From positions 2,490,362-2,554,361 of the forward strand of contig NZ_BROD01000001.1 of NCBI RefSeq assembly GCF_024345225.1: a stretch of DNA of 64,000 nucleotides, in the 5' to 3' direction. Numbering within the stretch: the first letter of the stretch is position 1; every line of letters starts with the position of its first letter. The notes under the pieces were generated by a model. The model was not told the origin of the DNA. It was given only the letters and a program-made list of their open reading frames with translations, and ran no database searches. Positions 35,666 to 46,310 of the stretch are shown piece by piece. A program made the position numbers and the translations under genes. Source of the stretch: Clostridium sp. TW13. GTDB lineage: Bacteria > Bacillota > Clostridia > Clostridiales > Clostridiaceae.

Positions 35666-37558
35666 TTATTTAACTGTAATAATCTTTTCTCCAAATGATA
35701 TATATTTATTTTTTTCTCCAACTATGCTTTCATATTTATCTGAATTAATAATTATTACTGGAGTAACAGTATCATATCCTAATTTCTTTATTTCATCTGC
35801 ATCAAATTCTAATAATTTGTCTCCTATATTAATTCTATCTCCTTCTTTAACATAAGTTTTATAATGTTTTCCTTCAAGATTCACAGTATCAATACCTACA
35901 TGTATTAACATTTCCACACCATTATCTCCCTTAATTGCTACTGCATGTTTTGATTCTAGTACTGTAGCAACTACACCATTAATTGGTGCACATACTATGC
36001 CTTCATTTGGAATTATAGCTACTCCCTGTCCTAGCAATCCACTTGCAAATACATCATCATTTACTTCACTTAAAGAAATTATCTCACCTGATAATGGGCT
36101 AACTACTTCAAATGTTTCATTTATAGCTTTAGTAGCATCATAATTTTTTTCTGTAAATAGATCAATTGAATCTCTATCTTCATTAGCTAATTGATTTTCT
36201 TCTATAGGATCATCAAATCCTAAAATCCAAGTTAGTGCAAAAGTAACTACAAAAGCAATTAAACAAGTGATTAATGCATGAACAATATTCATCGGATTTT
36301 TACCTATAAATACTGGAAGTGCTGCAAGCCCTGGTGATACAAATGCATAACGTACAAGCCCTGTAATTCCTGCATAAATACCTGCACATCCACCACCTAT
36401 CATAGATGCTATTAACGGCTTTTTAAGTTTTAAAGTTACTCCGTAAAGTGATGGTTCTGTTATACCTATAAGTGCTGTAATACCTGCTGATCCTGCTAAT
36501 TGTTTTAGGTTCTTATTTTTAGATTTAACAGCTACACATACTGTTGCTGCACCTTGTGCTATGTTAGAAGCTAACATTCCTGGTCCGTTGATCATTTCTG
36601 CACCCTTAGTTGAAAGTTGCATAGTTGCAATTGGTGTCATTGCCCAAGCTGTTCCTGTTACTACTAGTAGTGGTTGGAATGCACCCATTAATAAAGGAAT
36701 TAACCAGCTAGCTCTTGAGTTTATGAATTCTGCTCCAGCAGCTACTAAATCATTAAGATATGTTCCAATTGGTCCGATTACAATTAATGCTAGTGGTGCT
36801 GTAAGTAATAATATTATTAGTGGTTTTGTGAAAAATTTTATAATTGATGGTGATACTTTATCTGCAAATCTTTCAATATAAGACATCACCCATACAGTTA
36901 TAATAATAGGTAATACTGAGCCTGAATAATCAGCTAAAGTTACAGGGATACCAAATAAATGAACTGGACCTCCTGCTGCCATGAACTTAGCTAAAGTTGG
37001 ATGTAATAATACTCCTGCTAATGTCATTGCAAGAATTGGACTACATTCAAATTTTATTGCTGCTCCATAAGCTAATAATACTGGCATGAAATAGAATGCT
37101 GAATCAGCAATCATATTTAATATTTGATAAGTTTGACTTTTATCAGTCATTACACCAGTTAATGTTAAAATTGCAAGAAGAGCTTTTATCATACCTGCCC
37201 CAGTGATAGCGGGAATCATTGGTGTAAATGTAGTAGATATTATACTAATTAAATGAGATACTATCCCTTCTTTTTTTTCATCTTTATTTGATGCTTTATT
37301 AGCTCCTTCTAAATTTCCTGTTTCATGAATTATTGCTCTATAAGCTTGTTGTACCTCATTTCCAATAACTACTTGAAATTGTCCACCTTTATCAACAACG
37401 CTAATTACTCCAGGTAACTCACCAATTTTTTTCACTTCAACTTTAGACATATCATTAAATTCAAATCGAAGTCTTGTGGCACAATGAGTCAACCGTCTTA
37501 TATTCTCACCTCCACCCACAAGTTGTAAAATTTGAAGTCCTACTTTTTTATAATCCAT
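35666..37558 (-). CDS. bglP: beta-glucoside PTS transporter, IIBCA
   Basis: 630 residues from the ATG at 37558 (AGGAGG 10 bases upstream; an in-frame GTG three codons earlier is too close). The IIB domain (1-90) has phosphorylated Cys26 in LTHCATRLRF. IIC (about 105-455) has ten or so helices and TALIGITEPSLYGVTLKLK. IIA (about 480-630) has GQGVAIIPNEG and the phosphorylated His near 553 in LIHVGIDTVNLEG. It imports and phosphorylates beta-glucosides from phosphoenolpyruvate and probably also phosphorylates LicT. First gene of the bgl operon, behind the RAT/terminator. Confidence 0.95.
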   Translation of the reverse strand: MDYKKVGLQILQLVGGGENIRRLTHCATRLRFEFNDMSKVEVKKIGELPGVISVVDKGGQFQVVIGNEVQQAYRAIIHETGNLEGANKASNKDEKKEGIVSHLISIISTTFTPMIPAITGAGMIKALLAILTLTGVMTDKSQTYQILNMIADSAFYFMPVLLAYGAAIKFECSPILAMTLAGVLLHPTLAKFMAAGGPVHLFGIPVTLADYSGSVLPIIITVWVMSYIERFADKVSPSIIKFFTKPLIILLLTAPLALIVIGPIGTYLNDLVAAGAEFINSRASWLIPLLMGAFQPLLVVTGTAWAMTPIATMQLSTKGAEMINGPGMLASNIAQGAATVCVAVKSKNKNLKQLAGSAGITALIGITEPSLYGVTLKLKKPLIASMIGGGCAGIYAGITGLVRYAFVSPGLAALPVFIGKNPMNIVHALITCLIAFVVTFALTWILGFDDPIEENQLANEDRDSIDLFTEKNYDATKAINETFEVVSPLSGEIISLSEVNDDVFASGLLGQGVAIIPNEGIVCAPINGVVATVLESKHAVAIKGDNGVEMLIHVGIDTVNLEGKHYKTYVKEGDRINIGDKLLEFDADEIKKLGYDTVTPVIIINSDKYESIVGEKNKYISFGEKIITVK

Positions 37559-37590
37559 TTTTATCACTCCTCCTATTTTTTAATATAAAA

Positions 37591-37648
37591 AAGACCTAAA
37601 TAAAATGAACCTATCATAATTAGATAAGTGCACTTTTATTTAGGTCTT
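37591..37648 (-). terminator. LicT-controlled leader terminator
   Basis: Arms AAGACCTAAATAAAA and TTTTATTTAGGTCTT, then TTTTTTATAT on the minus strand. Its upstream arm overlaps the RAT, so RAT folding excludes the terminator. This is the classic bgl/lic arrangement. Confidence 0.92.
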
Positions 37649-37671
37649 GCCTGCATTACCAGTAACACGCC
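37643..37671 (-). promoter_or_regulatory. RAT (ribonucleic antiterminator) site
   Basis: The 29-base minus-strand element contains GTGTTACTGGTAATGCAGGC and ends CAAGACC. It matches the LicT/SacY/BglG RAT pattern (GG-N-TTGTTACTG-N-AGGCAAAACC) closely and overlaps the terminator arm by six bases. A degenerate cre-like sequence (TGAAAACATTTACT, 37701-37714) lies upstream and could add CcpA control. Confidence 0.92.
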
Positions 37672-37794
37672 TTAACAAAATGTGTTAAAACATATTTAAT
37701 TGAAAACATTTACTTCTATATATGAATAATATCATACTTTATCTACACATGCAATATATTTTGTAGAATTTTATTTTTTTAATGTGCATTATGT

Positions 37795-37829
37795 CAAAAA
37801 AAGTCCTAGATTAATTCTAGGACTTACTC
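37795..37829 (-). terminator. terminator downstream of the xylA remnant
   Basis: Arms AAGTCCTAGA and TCTAGGACTT followed by TTTTTTT on the minus strand, about 50 bases after the remnant's stop. It differs from the terminator of the intact gene. Confidence 0.8.
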
Positions 37830-37859
37830 TTGATAGATATATTTATGCTGTGATTCTAT

Positions 37860-38350
37860 TTACATTAAATTCTTATGCAAATGGATTTTCTGTTTTATAT
37901 AACATTCCTTTTGGTAGATTGAATCCAACTTCTTCTACTCCTAAGTATCTGAATAGATTGAAGATTGCTTTTCCATAATATCCAAAAGCAACTGCTCCAT
38001 GATGAGGATAATTTCTTTCAATTAATACATGACGGTAGAATCTTCCCATTTCAGGAATTGCAAATACTCCTATTGCTCCAAAAGAACGAGTAACTACAGG
38101 TAAAACTTCTCCTTCTGCTACATAAGCTCTTAACTTAGCATCTGCAGAACTTTGAAGACGGAAGAAAGTAATCTTTCCTGGCATCTTGTTTCCTTCGCCA
38201 AGTTCTGCTTCCATACTAGCTATAACTTCTGGAATTCTTGGATCATTTGCATGCTCATTAAATGCTGCAAATAAATCTAGTTCTAAATTTTCTTGAATTT
38301 CTACTCCTAGGTTATATAATTGTTTAATTGGAGCGTTACAAGCTAAGAAA
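37860..38350 (-). pseudogene. xylA-II remnant with 477-bp internal deletion
   Basis: Near-identical to the 3' half of the isomerase gene at 41231-42712, with scattered changes. The frame keeps ASMEAELGEGNKMPG and then jumps to KITFFRLQSSADAKLRAYVA. The junction is TTCCTGGCAT (38175-38184), a 10-mer found at both deletion ends in the intact gene (41533-41542 and 42010-42019), so 477 bp were lost in frame. Homology ends at 38350 in AGCTAAGAAA, so the N-terminal 180 or so residues and any start are missing. An internal Met would give 113 residues, but no ribosome site supports it. Not functional as an isomerase. Confidence 0.88.
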
Positions 38351-38929
38351 ATTTGTTATTACAATCATATACCATTGAAAAACTTTCCTTTTCTAAAATT
38401 GAATAAAGAATCTCATGAATGTATCGATATATATACTATAATTTTATTCGTTGTGCTATTTAATAATAACAGACTCTATAACAAAATTATTCGCTATACT
38501 TATGCTTTTATTAAAGGCTTATGTCCAAGTAATTATGCTATAATTAGCTTTTTAACCTTATTGTTTAAGAAGATAAGTATTAAAACTCATCTAAACATTT
38601 AAACAACTTTTACTTAGCTATTATAGAAACTTAAAATATAAAAACTATCTTAAAGTTCATTGAAATATTTATGATTCAAAATTACTATAACATATTGGCT
38701 TGTAGCTCTTGTGATATTGCCCATAAGTATCCAATTAAACCATATGAAAATTATCTATATATAGCACAATCAATTAAAATTATTTATAACCATTAAGTTA
38801 TTCATATGAATTGTAAGAAATAAACACTTACACCACTACTATATCACTAAATATTTTATAGTTTAATTCATAAGAAAACTGCCATTTTAACACATAAGAT
38901 AAAATACATAAATCAGGAGGAAACAAAAT
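38351..38929. other. intergenic region before the chemoreceptor gene
   Basis: About 580 AT-rich bases between the xylA remnant breakpoint and the chemoreceptor. A TTG-initiated frame at 38375-38602 has no ribosome site and no recognisable similarity. The promoter of the chemoreceptor must lie at the right end. I see no transposase remnant that would explain the duplication. Confidence 0.5.
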
Positions 38930-40942
38930 ATGAAAATAAGAAAACTTTATAGTGTTGGAAATAAAATAATGCTCCAAATAATAGCCTTGGTAGTAAGTAT
39001 ATGTTGCATATCCTCTCTACTATCATACTACAAAACAAAAACAAATATATTGAATACTATGAATGATACATTAATAGAGAGAACAAAAGATAGTGCATCT
39101 TCAATAGAAAGAGAATTCTATCATAGACAAGAACAATTAAATTATATTGCTTCATTATCAGAAATACAATCAATGAATTGGAGTTTACAACAGCCACTAC
39201 TATTAAATGAAATAAAAAAGTGGAACTATGATGGAATGTTCATTATGGATACTAATGGAAAGGGATATTACGCTGCAACATCTGAAATCAAAGATCAATC
39301 CAAAGACAGCTTTTTTAAAACAATGAAAGAAAAAGGATCTTTTATTACTGAACCTTTTATTAGGAAAGAACAGAAAGAATCTATAACAACCATTGTTACC
39401 CCAATTAAAAATAATAAAAATGCTATAGTTGGTTATCTATGTGGTACTATAAAATTAGATGATATAAATAAAATTGTTCAGTCTGTAAAAATGGGCAATG
39501 ATGGATATGCATTTTTATTAAATAGTTCTGGTAATTTTGTTGCACATCAAAAAATGGATGTTGTCATAAACGGAACTAATTTCACAAATTATTTTAATAA
39601 AAATTCAGATAAAACAATCAGTAAAAATCTTCAAGATATTTTAAGTAAAATAAATTCTACTACAACATCAGTTGAAAAACTTAATTTAAAAGACTCTAGT
39701 ATTTTTATCTCTCATACTCAAGTAAAAAATACACCTTGGTCAGTATGCCTTGTTGTTTCTCAAAAAGATATTTTAAGTGGAATTAGTGAAATTGCAGTGC
39801 AACAATTAATTTTGACAATTCTATTTATAATTGTTGGCATAGTAATTTCTATATTTATGAGAAAATATCTTTCGTCAGAAATAAATAATGTAAAACAGTA
39901 TTCATCAGAATTATCTGCATATAATTTGTCTTATAGAGGAAAAGTAAAAACTAATAATGAATTCGGACAAGTTATAGAGGCTTTAAATTCAGGGGTTGAA
40001 ACATTAAACTCAACAATCAAAGAAGTTAAGCTTAACAGTAATGAAATATGCTCTAGCAGTGAACAAATAGATTTGATGTTATCTGAAATTTCCTCTGAAC
40101 TAGAAACATCAGCAGCAACAACAGAAGAAATATCAGCTAGTATGGAAGAATGTAATGCCTCCTTGCATGAGGTTAACTCAACTTCACAGTTAATAAGTAA
40201 TAACACGAAAATTATGGTAAACAAAGCTAATGAAAGTGTTAAACTGGCAAAAAAAATTGAAGAGGATGCAACTCTCATCCATTCTGAAACTACTATATCA
40301 AAAGAGAATATTGAAAAAACCTACAAAAATTGCAGTATGAAATTAAAAGAGGCATTAGATAAAATCTCAATCGTTGAGAATATATCCTCAATGACAAATA
40401 GCATATTAGATATTTCAGAACAAACTAATTTGCTTTCTCTTAATGCATCAATAGAAGCCGCAAGAGCCGGAGAGCATGGAAAAGGTTTTGCTGTTGTAGC
40501 AGATGAAGTAAGAAAATTAGCTGAGGAATCATCTGTTACTGTTATCAACATACAACAAAATGTAGATAAAGCTTTAAATGCTGTCAAAGATCTATCTAGC
40601 ACTTCAGAAGAGTTGTTATCAGTAGTAGAAAAAGATATATTAAATGATTATAAAAAATTGAGTGATGTTGCATTATCTTACAAATCAGCAGGAATTAATG
40701 TTAAACATATGGCATCAGACTTCTCAGATATTTCAGGTGAAATTTCTGATTCAATAGACACTATTGCTACTAATATTGAAGAACTTACAGAAGCTATTTC
40801 TGTTGTTTCTGAATCTTCAATCACTATAGCAGAAAATATGAACAACATTAATTCAAAGAAAGAATCTATATTAAATAACTCTGCAGAAAATAGGAGCAAA
40901 TCTTCTAAGTTGTCTGACTTAGTAAACAAGTTTAACCTATAG
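38930..40942 (+). CDS. methyl-accepting chemotaxis protein with extracellular Cache domain
   Basis: 670 residues. TM1 about 12-32, double-Cache-like sensor domain about 35-285 ([33 protein letters not shown]), TM2 about 287-310, HAMP about 310-365 and the cytoplasmic signalling coil about 400-665. The hairpin tip carries [20 protein letters not shown] followed by [17 protein letters not shown], which contacts CheA/CheW. No C-terminal CheR-binding pentapeptide is visible. The gene lies between the xylA remnant and the pentose operon, so a sugar ligand is a guess from context. GGAGG precedes the ATG. Confidence 0.93.
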   Translation: MKIRKLYSVGNKIMLQIIALVVSICCISSLLSYYKTKTNILNTMNDTLIERTKDSASSIEREFYHRQEQLNYIASLSEIQSMNWSLQQPLLLNEIKKWNYDGMFIMDTNGKGYYAATSEIKDQSKDSFFKTMKEKGSFITEPFIRKEQKESITTIVTPIKNNKNAIVGYLCGTIKLDDINKIVQSVKMGNDGYAFLLNSSGNFVAHQKMDVVINGTNFTNYFNKNSDKTISKNLQDILSKINSTTTSVEKLNLKDSSIFISHTQVKNTPWSVCLVVSQKDILSGISEIAVQQLILTILFIIVGIVISIFMRKYLSSEINNVKQYSSELSAYNLSYRGKVKTNNEFGQVIEALNSGVETLNSTIKEVKLNSNEICSSSEQIDLMLSEISSELETSAATTEEISASMEECNASLHEVNSTSQLISNNTKIMVNKANESVKLAKKIEEDATLIHSETTISKENIEKTYKNCSMKLKEALDKISIVENISSMTNSILDISEQTNLLSLNASIEAARAGEHGKGFAVVADEVRKLAEESSVTVINIQQNVDKALNAVKDLSSTSEELLSVVEKDILNDYKKLSDVALSYKSAGINVKHMASDFSDISGEISDSIDTIATNIEELTEAISVVSESSITIAENMNNINSKKESILNNSAENRSKSSKLSDLVNKFNL

Positions 40943-41131
40943 CAATCAAACATCAAATACCTCGTATATTTTTATATTTTAGAAATAACCAATATGCATA
41001 ATCCTAACTTTAAAAGTTGAAATTACATCATACTTTCATACAACAAATATTGCAAATCGTTTTACCTTATGGGCAACAAGATCTTTAACAATGTCCTTTA
41101 ATAGCTTAAAGTGAATAAAATTGTATACAAA

Positions 41132-41178
41132 TAAAAAACAAGGTGATATCGAACTTTATATTCAGTTTGATATCACCT
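41132..41178 (-). terminator. terminator of the pentose operon
   Basis: Arms AGGTGATATC and GATATCACCT, extended inward by AACT/AGTT pairing, followed by TTGTTTTTTATT on the minus strand, 53 bases after the isomerase stop. Confidence 0.85.
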
Positions 41179-41230
41179 ATTAATAAATATTTGAACTTTC
41201 TATTTGTTTTTAGCTGTTTACATTAAATTC

Positions 41231-42712
41231 TTATGCAAATGGATTTTCTGTTTTATATAACATTCCTTTTGGTTGGTTGAATCCAACTTCTTCTACTCCT
41301 AAGTATCTGAATAGATTGAAGATTGCTTTTCCGTAGTGTCCAAAAGCAACTGCTCCATGGTGAGGATAGTTTCTTTCAATTAATACATGACGGTAGAATC
41401 TTCCCATTTCAGGAATTGCAAATACTCCTATTGCTCCAAAAGAACGAGTAGCTACAGGTAAAACTTCTCCTTCTGCTACATAAGCTCTTAACTTAGCATC
41501 TGCAGAACTTTGAAGACGGAAGAAAGTAATTTTTCCTGGCATTATATCTCCTTCTAATGTTCCACGAGTAATGTTTGGCTCTTGATTTGGCTCTAAAGCT
41601 CTTGCCATAATCTTTTGGTTCTTCATTGAACAGAAAGATAATTTACATGCTGCTGTATTTCCGCAGTGAAAGCCCATGAAAGTATCTTTTAATGTATAGT
41701 CAAATTTACCTTTGATTTCTTCATTGTACATATCTGCTGGTACTGTATTGTTGATATCAAGTAAAGTAACTACATCTTTGCTTATGCAAGTTCCAATGTA
41801 TTCACTTAATGCTCCATATATATCAACTTCACAAGATACTGCAATTCCTCTTGCTGTTAATCTACTATTTACATAACAAGGAACAAATCCAAATTGTGTT
41901 TGGAATGATGGCCAACATTTGTTAGCAAATACTACATACTTTCTTGATCCCTTATGAGCTTCCATCCAATCTAATAAGGTAAGTTCATATTGAGCAAGCT
42001 TTGGTAATATTCCTGGCATCTTGTTTCCTTCGCCAAGTTCTGCTTCCATACTAGCTATAACTTCTGGAATTCTTGGATCATTTGCATGTTCATTAAATGC
42101 TGCAAATAAATCTAGTTCTGAATTTTCTTCAATTTCTACTCCTAGGTTATATAATTGTTTAATTGGAGCGTTACAAGCTAAGAAATCTTGTGGACGAGGT
42201 CCAAAAGAAATTATCTTTAAATCTTTTAATCCAAGTAAAGTAGTTGCAACTGGAATGAATTCTCCAATCATTTCTGCTACTTCTGCTGGTGTTCCTACTG
42301 GATATTCTGGGATGTAAGCTTTGATTTCACGAAGAGCTAAGTTGTAGCTTGCATTAAGCATTCCACAGTAAGCATCTCCACGATCATCTAATAATTTATC
42401 TCCAGCTTCTTCTGCTGCAGCAACAAACATAACTGGGCCACCAAATTCTTTAGCAAGTAGAGTTTCAGCAGTTTCTGGTCCGAAGTTTCCTAGGTAAACT
42501 ACTAATGCGTTTACTCCTGCTTCTTTAACTTCAGCTAAAGCTTTTACCATATCTTTTTCATTTTCTACAGCAGTTGGACATTCATAAATATCACCAACAG
42601 TTGCTTTGTAAGCTTCAACTACAGCCTTTCTACGATTAACTGATAGTGACATTGGGAAACAATCACGGCTTACAGCAACAATTCCTATTTTAACTTCTGG
42701 TATATTATTCAT
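41231..42712 (-). CDS. xylA: xylose isomerase, XylA-II type (L-fucose/arabinose isomerase fold)
   Basis: 493 residues from the ATG at 42712 behind GGAGG (the frame opens 38 codons earlier without a better site). It has the L-fucose/L-arabinose isomerase architecture: VKIGIVAVSRDCFPMSLSVN, ALVVYLGNFGPETAETLLA, KYVVFANKCWPSFQTQFGFV, YIGTCISKDVVTLLDINNTV and FMGFHCGNTAACKL. Clostridia lacking classical XylA are known to use such a protein (CAC2610 in C. acetobutylicum) as D-xylose isomerase. The adjacent xylB, xylR, tkt and tal genes support xylose over fucose or arabinose. It is the last gene of the operon. A damaged partial copy lies at 37860-38350. Confidence 0.8.
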   Translation of the reverse strand: MNNIPEVKIGIVAVSRDCFPMSLSVNRRKAVVEAYKATVGDIYECPTAVENEKDMVKALAEVKEAGVNALVVYLGNFGPETAETLLAKEFGGPVMFVAAAEEAGDKLLDDRGDAYCGMLNASYNLALREIKAYIPEYPVGTPAEVAEMIGEFIPVATTLLGLKDLKIISFGPRPQDFLACNAPIKQLYNLGVEIEENSELDLFAAFNEHANDPRIPEVIASMEAELGEGNKMPGILPKLAQYELTLLDWMEAHKGSRKYVVFANKCWPSFQTQFGFVPCYVNSRLTARGIAVSCEVDIYGALSEYIGTCISKDVVTLLDINNTVPADMYNEEIKGKFDYTLKDTFMGFHCGNTAACKLSFCSMKNQKIMARALEPNQEPNITRGTLEGDIMPGKITFFRLQSSADAKLRAYVAEGEVLPVATRSFGAIGVFAIPEMGRFYRHVLIERNYPHHGAVAFGHYGKAIFNLFRYLGVEEVGFNQPKGMLYKTENPFA

Positions 42713-42800
42713 AATTAATTCCTCCATTTTTTTAATTTTATATAGGTTGTTCACCTCATATTTGAATATATTAATTGTTTTATATTTAAATATATAAACA

Positions 42801-43427
42801 TTATTTAAGAGATATATTTTCTCCAACTAATCCAATAAAGGCTCCTTGTGATCCTAAATCAGTATCTTTGTGTCCAATTAACCATTTGTTTCTTGCAAAT
42901 AATAATGCATCTTCACCAGTTTTCTCCACTGATTTTTCTAAAGGAAGATTGGTATATTTTGGTAAAACAACTACACACTTAAATCCTGTATCTTCTACAT
43001 TGCATGGAGCATAGTGAAGAGTAGTTGCATAAACTTCTATAGCAGTTCCTGCTGGTACAAGGAATGCTTCTATATTTGAAGTAGCATATGAGTAATCGTC
43101 TTCAATATCTTGTTGAGAACCTATAAGTAGTATAAGATCAGTCACTGCAATGTTTATTTCAGATGAACGATGATATTCTACTGCATTTAACATATAGTTA
43201 TTACCATTGCAATATCCTATTTGTATTGGTAATCCACCATATTCTCTATTTTGTAGTTCATTAAATATATCTAAAGATTCTAACACCTTAACTGAAGGTT
43301 CATACACAACATCACTTGGTAATGGTGTAGAGTTCTTCATTGTTTCTATAATTTCGGAACAATCATAGCTTTTAAGAATTTGTCCATACTTTTTGAAAGC
43401 TGGATCTGTGACCTTTTTTATAACCAT
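42801..43427 (-). CDS. DUF4867 cupin-like protein
   Basis: 208 residues from the ATG at 43427 (a GTG three codons earlier lies too close to GAGAGG). Features: VTDPAFKKYGQIL, LPIQIGYCNGNNYMLNAVEY, AFLVPAGTAIEVYATTLHYA and GAFIGLVGENISLK. This matches DUF4867, a cupin-like family found next to XylA-II-type isomerases in clostridia. The paired occurrence suggests a role in sugar epimerisation or anomer handling, or as partner of the isomerase. This is inference. It sits 88 bases before xylA. Confidence 0.8.
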   Translation of the reverse strand: MVIKKVTDPAFKKYGQILKSYDCSEIIETMKNSTPLPSDVVYEPSVKVLESLDIFNELQNREYGGLPIQIGYCNGNNYMLNAVEYHRSSEINIAVTDLILLIGSQQDIEDDYSYATSNIEAFLVPAGTAIEVYATTLHYAPCNVEDTGFKCVVVLPKYTNLPLEKSVEKTGEDALLFARNKWLIGHKDTDLGSQGAFIGLVGENISLK

Positions 43428-43496
43428 AATAAGCACACCTCTCTTAAATTTTAGTTTTATTTTATTTAATATAGAATATTGATTTGATATTTTAAA

Positions 43497-43532
43497 TTAA
43501 TGATAAGGTGAAGTTTTCACCTTATCATTAAT
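43497..43532 (-). terminator. hairpin between transketolase and DUF4867 genes
   Basis: Arms TTAATGATAAGGTGAA and TTCACCTTATCATTAA flank a three-base loop. The T-run is poor (ATTTAAAATATC), so it could be a partial terminator or an mRNA processing/stability element that sets different levels of tkt and xylA. Confidence 0.6.
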
Positions 43533-43546
43533 CATTTAAGGCTTAA

Positions 43547-45535
43547 TTACTTTAATAAAGCTAATGTCTTGTTTACAACATTTTCTACGGTAAATCCATA
43601 TTGCTTAAATAATACACTAGCATTTCCTGACGCTCCAAATGTATCTAGAGAAATAACTTCTCCATCAAGACCTACATATTTATGCCATCCAAAAGAAGTT
43701 AAAGCTTCAACAGCAACTCTAGCTCTTACTGAGTTTGGCAATACACTTTCTTTATATTCTGATGATTGAGCATCAAATAAATCTAATGATGGCATGCTTA
43801 CAACTCTAGCATCTACTCCATTAGCAGCTAATTCATCAGCTGCTTTGTAGATTAACTCTACTTCTGAACCTGAAGCCATAAGAATTACATCTGGTTGAGC
43901 TTTCTTAGAATCCTTAAGAATGTATCCACCCTTTAATGCTTCTCTACCGCTTTCAGCATATAGAGGTAGGTTTTGTCTTGTTAGCACTAAAGATGTTGGT
44001 GTAGTTCCATTAGTTACTGCATAATACCATGCTGCAGCAGTTTCCTTTGAATCAGCTGGTCTAAATACTGTCATGTTTGGCATACTTCTTAAAGCAGCTA
44101 ATTGTTCTATTGGTTGATGAGTTGGTCCATCTTCTCCAACACCTATACTATCATGTGTTAAAACATAAGTTACAGGTAAGTTCATTAGAGCTGATAATCT
44201 CATAGAACCCTTCATATAATCACTGAAGACAAAGAAGGTTGAGCAATATGGAACCAATCCACCATGAGCACAGATACCATTAACAATAGCTGCCATAGCA
44301 TGTTCTCTTACTCCAAAGTGAAGATTTGATCCACTTCTATCCTCTGCTGAGAAATCTCCTCTCTTATTCATGTGAGTTTTATTTGAAGGTGCAAGGTCTG
44401 CAGATCCTCCAAAGAAGTTTGGTATTATATCAGCTAATCTGTTTATTATTTCTCCTGAAGATTGTCTTGTAGCCATTGACTTATTATCAAAACTCCAAAA
44501 TTCTTCACTATCTAAAGCTGCCTTATCAACTTCTCCACTTAACCATTTTGAATATTCTTCAGCTAATTCAGGATATTCCTTCTTATATTCATCAAACAAC
44601 TTGTCCCAAGCTTCTTCTTTCTTAACTCCTGCTTCAACATATTCATCCATGTTAGAATATACTTCATCTGGTACATAGAAAGCAGGTTCAACCTTCCAAC
44701 CTAAGTTTTCTTTTAATTCCTTAACATTATCAGCACCTAGAGGCTCTCCATGAGCTGAAGCTTTTCCTTGTTTAGCAGGACATCCAAAGCCAATTTGGTT
44801 CTTAACGATTATAAGAGTTGGCTTTGAAGTTTCTTTCTTTCCAGCTTCTATAGCTTCTGATATTGCATCTATGTCATTTCCATCAGCAACTTTTAATACT
44901 TGCCATCCATAAGCTTCATATCTCTTAGCTACATCTTCCCTAAAAGCTATATCAGTATTTCCTTCTATTGAAATATTGTTTGAATCATATAAAACTATAA
45001 GTTTACCAAGACCTAAAGTACCTGCTAAAGATGAAGCTTCTCCTGAAATACCTTCCATTAGACATCCATCACCTACTATTGAGTAAGTATAATGATCTAC
45101 TACATCATAGTTAGGTTTGTTAAATTTATCTGCAAGATGCGCTTCAGCCATAGCCATACCTACAGCATTACAGATACCTTGTCCAAGTGGTCCTGTTGTG
45201 ATTTCAACACCTTTAGTGTGACCATATTCAGGATGTCCAGGTGTTAAACTACCTACTTGTCTAAAATTCTTTATATCTTCAACAGTAATTCCATATCCAA
45301 ATAAATGTAATAATGAATACTCTAACATTGAACCATGTCCTGCTGATAATATAAATCTATCTCTATTATCCCATTTAGGATTCTTTCCATTGTGATTCAT
45401 CTTTGTCCATAACGTAAATGCCATAGTTGCAGCACCTAGTGGTAATCCTGGGTGGCCTGATTGTGATTTTTCTATAGCATCTGCTGATAAAACTCTGATT
45501 GCATTTATAGATAATTTATCTAATTCTCTACTCAT
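43547..45535 (-). CDS. tkt: transketolase
   Basis: 662 residues, full length. [19 protein letters not shown] and [20 protein letters not shown] are in the N-terminal domain. Thiamine diphosphate motif [18 protein letters not shown] continues to [14 protein letters not shown]. The middle domain has [15 protein letters not shown] and [20 protein letters not shown], and the C-terminal domain has a [10 protein letters not shown]-type ending. It transfers two-carbon units between pentose and triose phosphates. It lies 69 bases after tal and completes the route from xylulose-5-phosphate to glycolysis. Confidence 0.96.
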   Translation of the reverse strand: MSRELDKLSINAIRVLSADAIEKSQSGHPGLPLGAATMAFTLWTKMNHNGKNPKWDNRDRFILSAGHGSMLEYSLLHLFGYGITVEDIKNFRQVGSLTPGHPEYGHTKGVEITTGPLGQGICNAVGMAMAEAHLADKFNKPNYDVVDHYTYSIVGDGCLMEGISGEASSLAGTLGLGKLIVLYDSNNISIEGNTDIAFREDVAKRYEAYGWQVLKVADGNDIDAISEAIEAGKKETSKPTLIIVKNQIGFGCPAKQGKASAHGEPLGADNVKELKENLGWKVEPAFYVPDEVYSNMDEYVEAGVKKEEAWDKLFDEYKKEYPELAEEYSKWLSGEVDKAALDSEEFWSFDNKSMATRQSSGEIINRLADIIPNFFGGSADLAPSNKTHMNKRGDFSAEDRSGSNLHFGVREHAMAAIVNGICAHGGLVPYCSTFFVFSDYMKGSMRLSALMNLPVTYVLTHDSIGVGEDGPTHQPIEQLAALRSMPNMTVFRPADSKETAAAWYYAVTNGTTPTSLVLTRQNLPLYAESGREALKGGYILKDSKKAQPDVILMASGSEVELIYKAADELAANGVDARVVSMPSLDLFDAQSSEYKESVLPNSVRARVAVEALTSFGWHKYVGLDGEVISLDTFGASGNASVLFKQYGFTVENVVNKTLALLK

Positions 45536-45604
45536 TTTCTACCTCACCTTTTTATGTTTATATGCTTATAAATTCTTCTATAGGTTTATCTACTAAGATA
45601 TACC

Positions 45605-46252
45605 CTATTTAGCGAAAGCTGCTTCCCAGTCTTTCTTGAATTTTTCTAATCCTTGATCAGTTAGTGGATGCTTAACCATTTGTTGTACTAAGTTATAAGG
45701 AACTGTTGCAATGTGTGCTCCAGCTCTTGCTGCTTCTATAACATGGATTGGATTTCTTACGCTAGCTGCAATAATTTCTGTATCTATTCCATGAATTTCA
45801 AATATTTCAGCTATAACTCTTACTAGCTCCATACCATCCATTGATATATCATCAATTCTTCCTAAGAATGGGCTTACATAAGTAGCTCCAGCATTAGCTG
45901 CTAAAAGTGCTTGTGTAGCTGAGAATATTAATGTTACGTTTGTTTTTATTCCTTCTTTAGATAAAACTTTAACTGCCTTTAATCCTTCTACAGTCATTGG
46001 AATCTTTACTATCATATTCTTATGAATAGTAGCAATTTTTCTTCCCTCTTTGATCATTCCTGCTGCATCTTCGCTGATAACTTCTCCACTTATAGGACCA
46101 TCAACTATATCAGTAATTTCCTTTATAACTTCATTAAAATCTCTGCCTTCTTTAGCAATAAGTGATGGGTTTGTAGTAACACCACAAATAACTCCCATTT
46201 CATTTGCCTCTTTAATATGTTCAACGTTGGCTGTGTCTAAAAATAATTTCAT
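45605..46252 (-). CDS. tal: transaldolase (TalC/FSA-type)
   Basis: 215 residues from the ATG at 46252, 9 bases after GGAG. The in-frame ATG three codons upstream overlaps that site. Features are [36 protein letters not shown], the Schiff-base Lys83 in [28 protein letters not shown] and [13 protein letters not shown]. The short type works as a decamer. It converts sedoheptulose-7-phosphate and glyceraldehyde-3-phosphate. Part of the pentose operon between xylR and tkt. Confidence 0.94.
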   Translation of the reverse strand: MKLFLDTANVEHIKEANEMGVICGVTTNPSLIAKEGRDFNEVIKEITDIVDGPISGEVISEDAAGMIKEGRKIATIHKNMIVKIPMTVEGLKAVKVLSKEGIKTNVTLIFSATQALLAANAGATYVSPFLGRIDDISMDGMELVRVIAEIFEIHGIDTEIIAASVRNPIHVIEAARAGAHIATVPYNLVQQMVKHPLTDQGLEKFKKDWEAAFAK

Positions 46253-46310
46253 TTTTAACATCTCCTATTAATTACATTATATATTTTGAAGAATCTTATA
46301 AATCCCAGTC

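Noticed and set aside
37873-38214. 113-residue isomerase-like gene
   Set aside because: Only the C-terminal piece of a deleted isomerase copy; the Met is internal and catalytic regions are missing.
38375-38602. 75-residue TTG-initiated frame
   Set aside because: No ribosome site, no recognisable similarity, AT-driven composition, and it begins right at the breakpoint of the xylA remnant.
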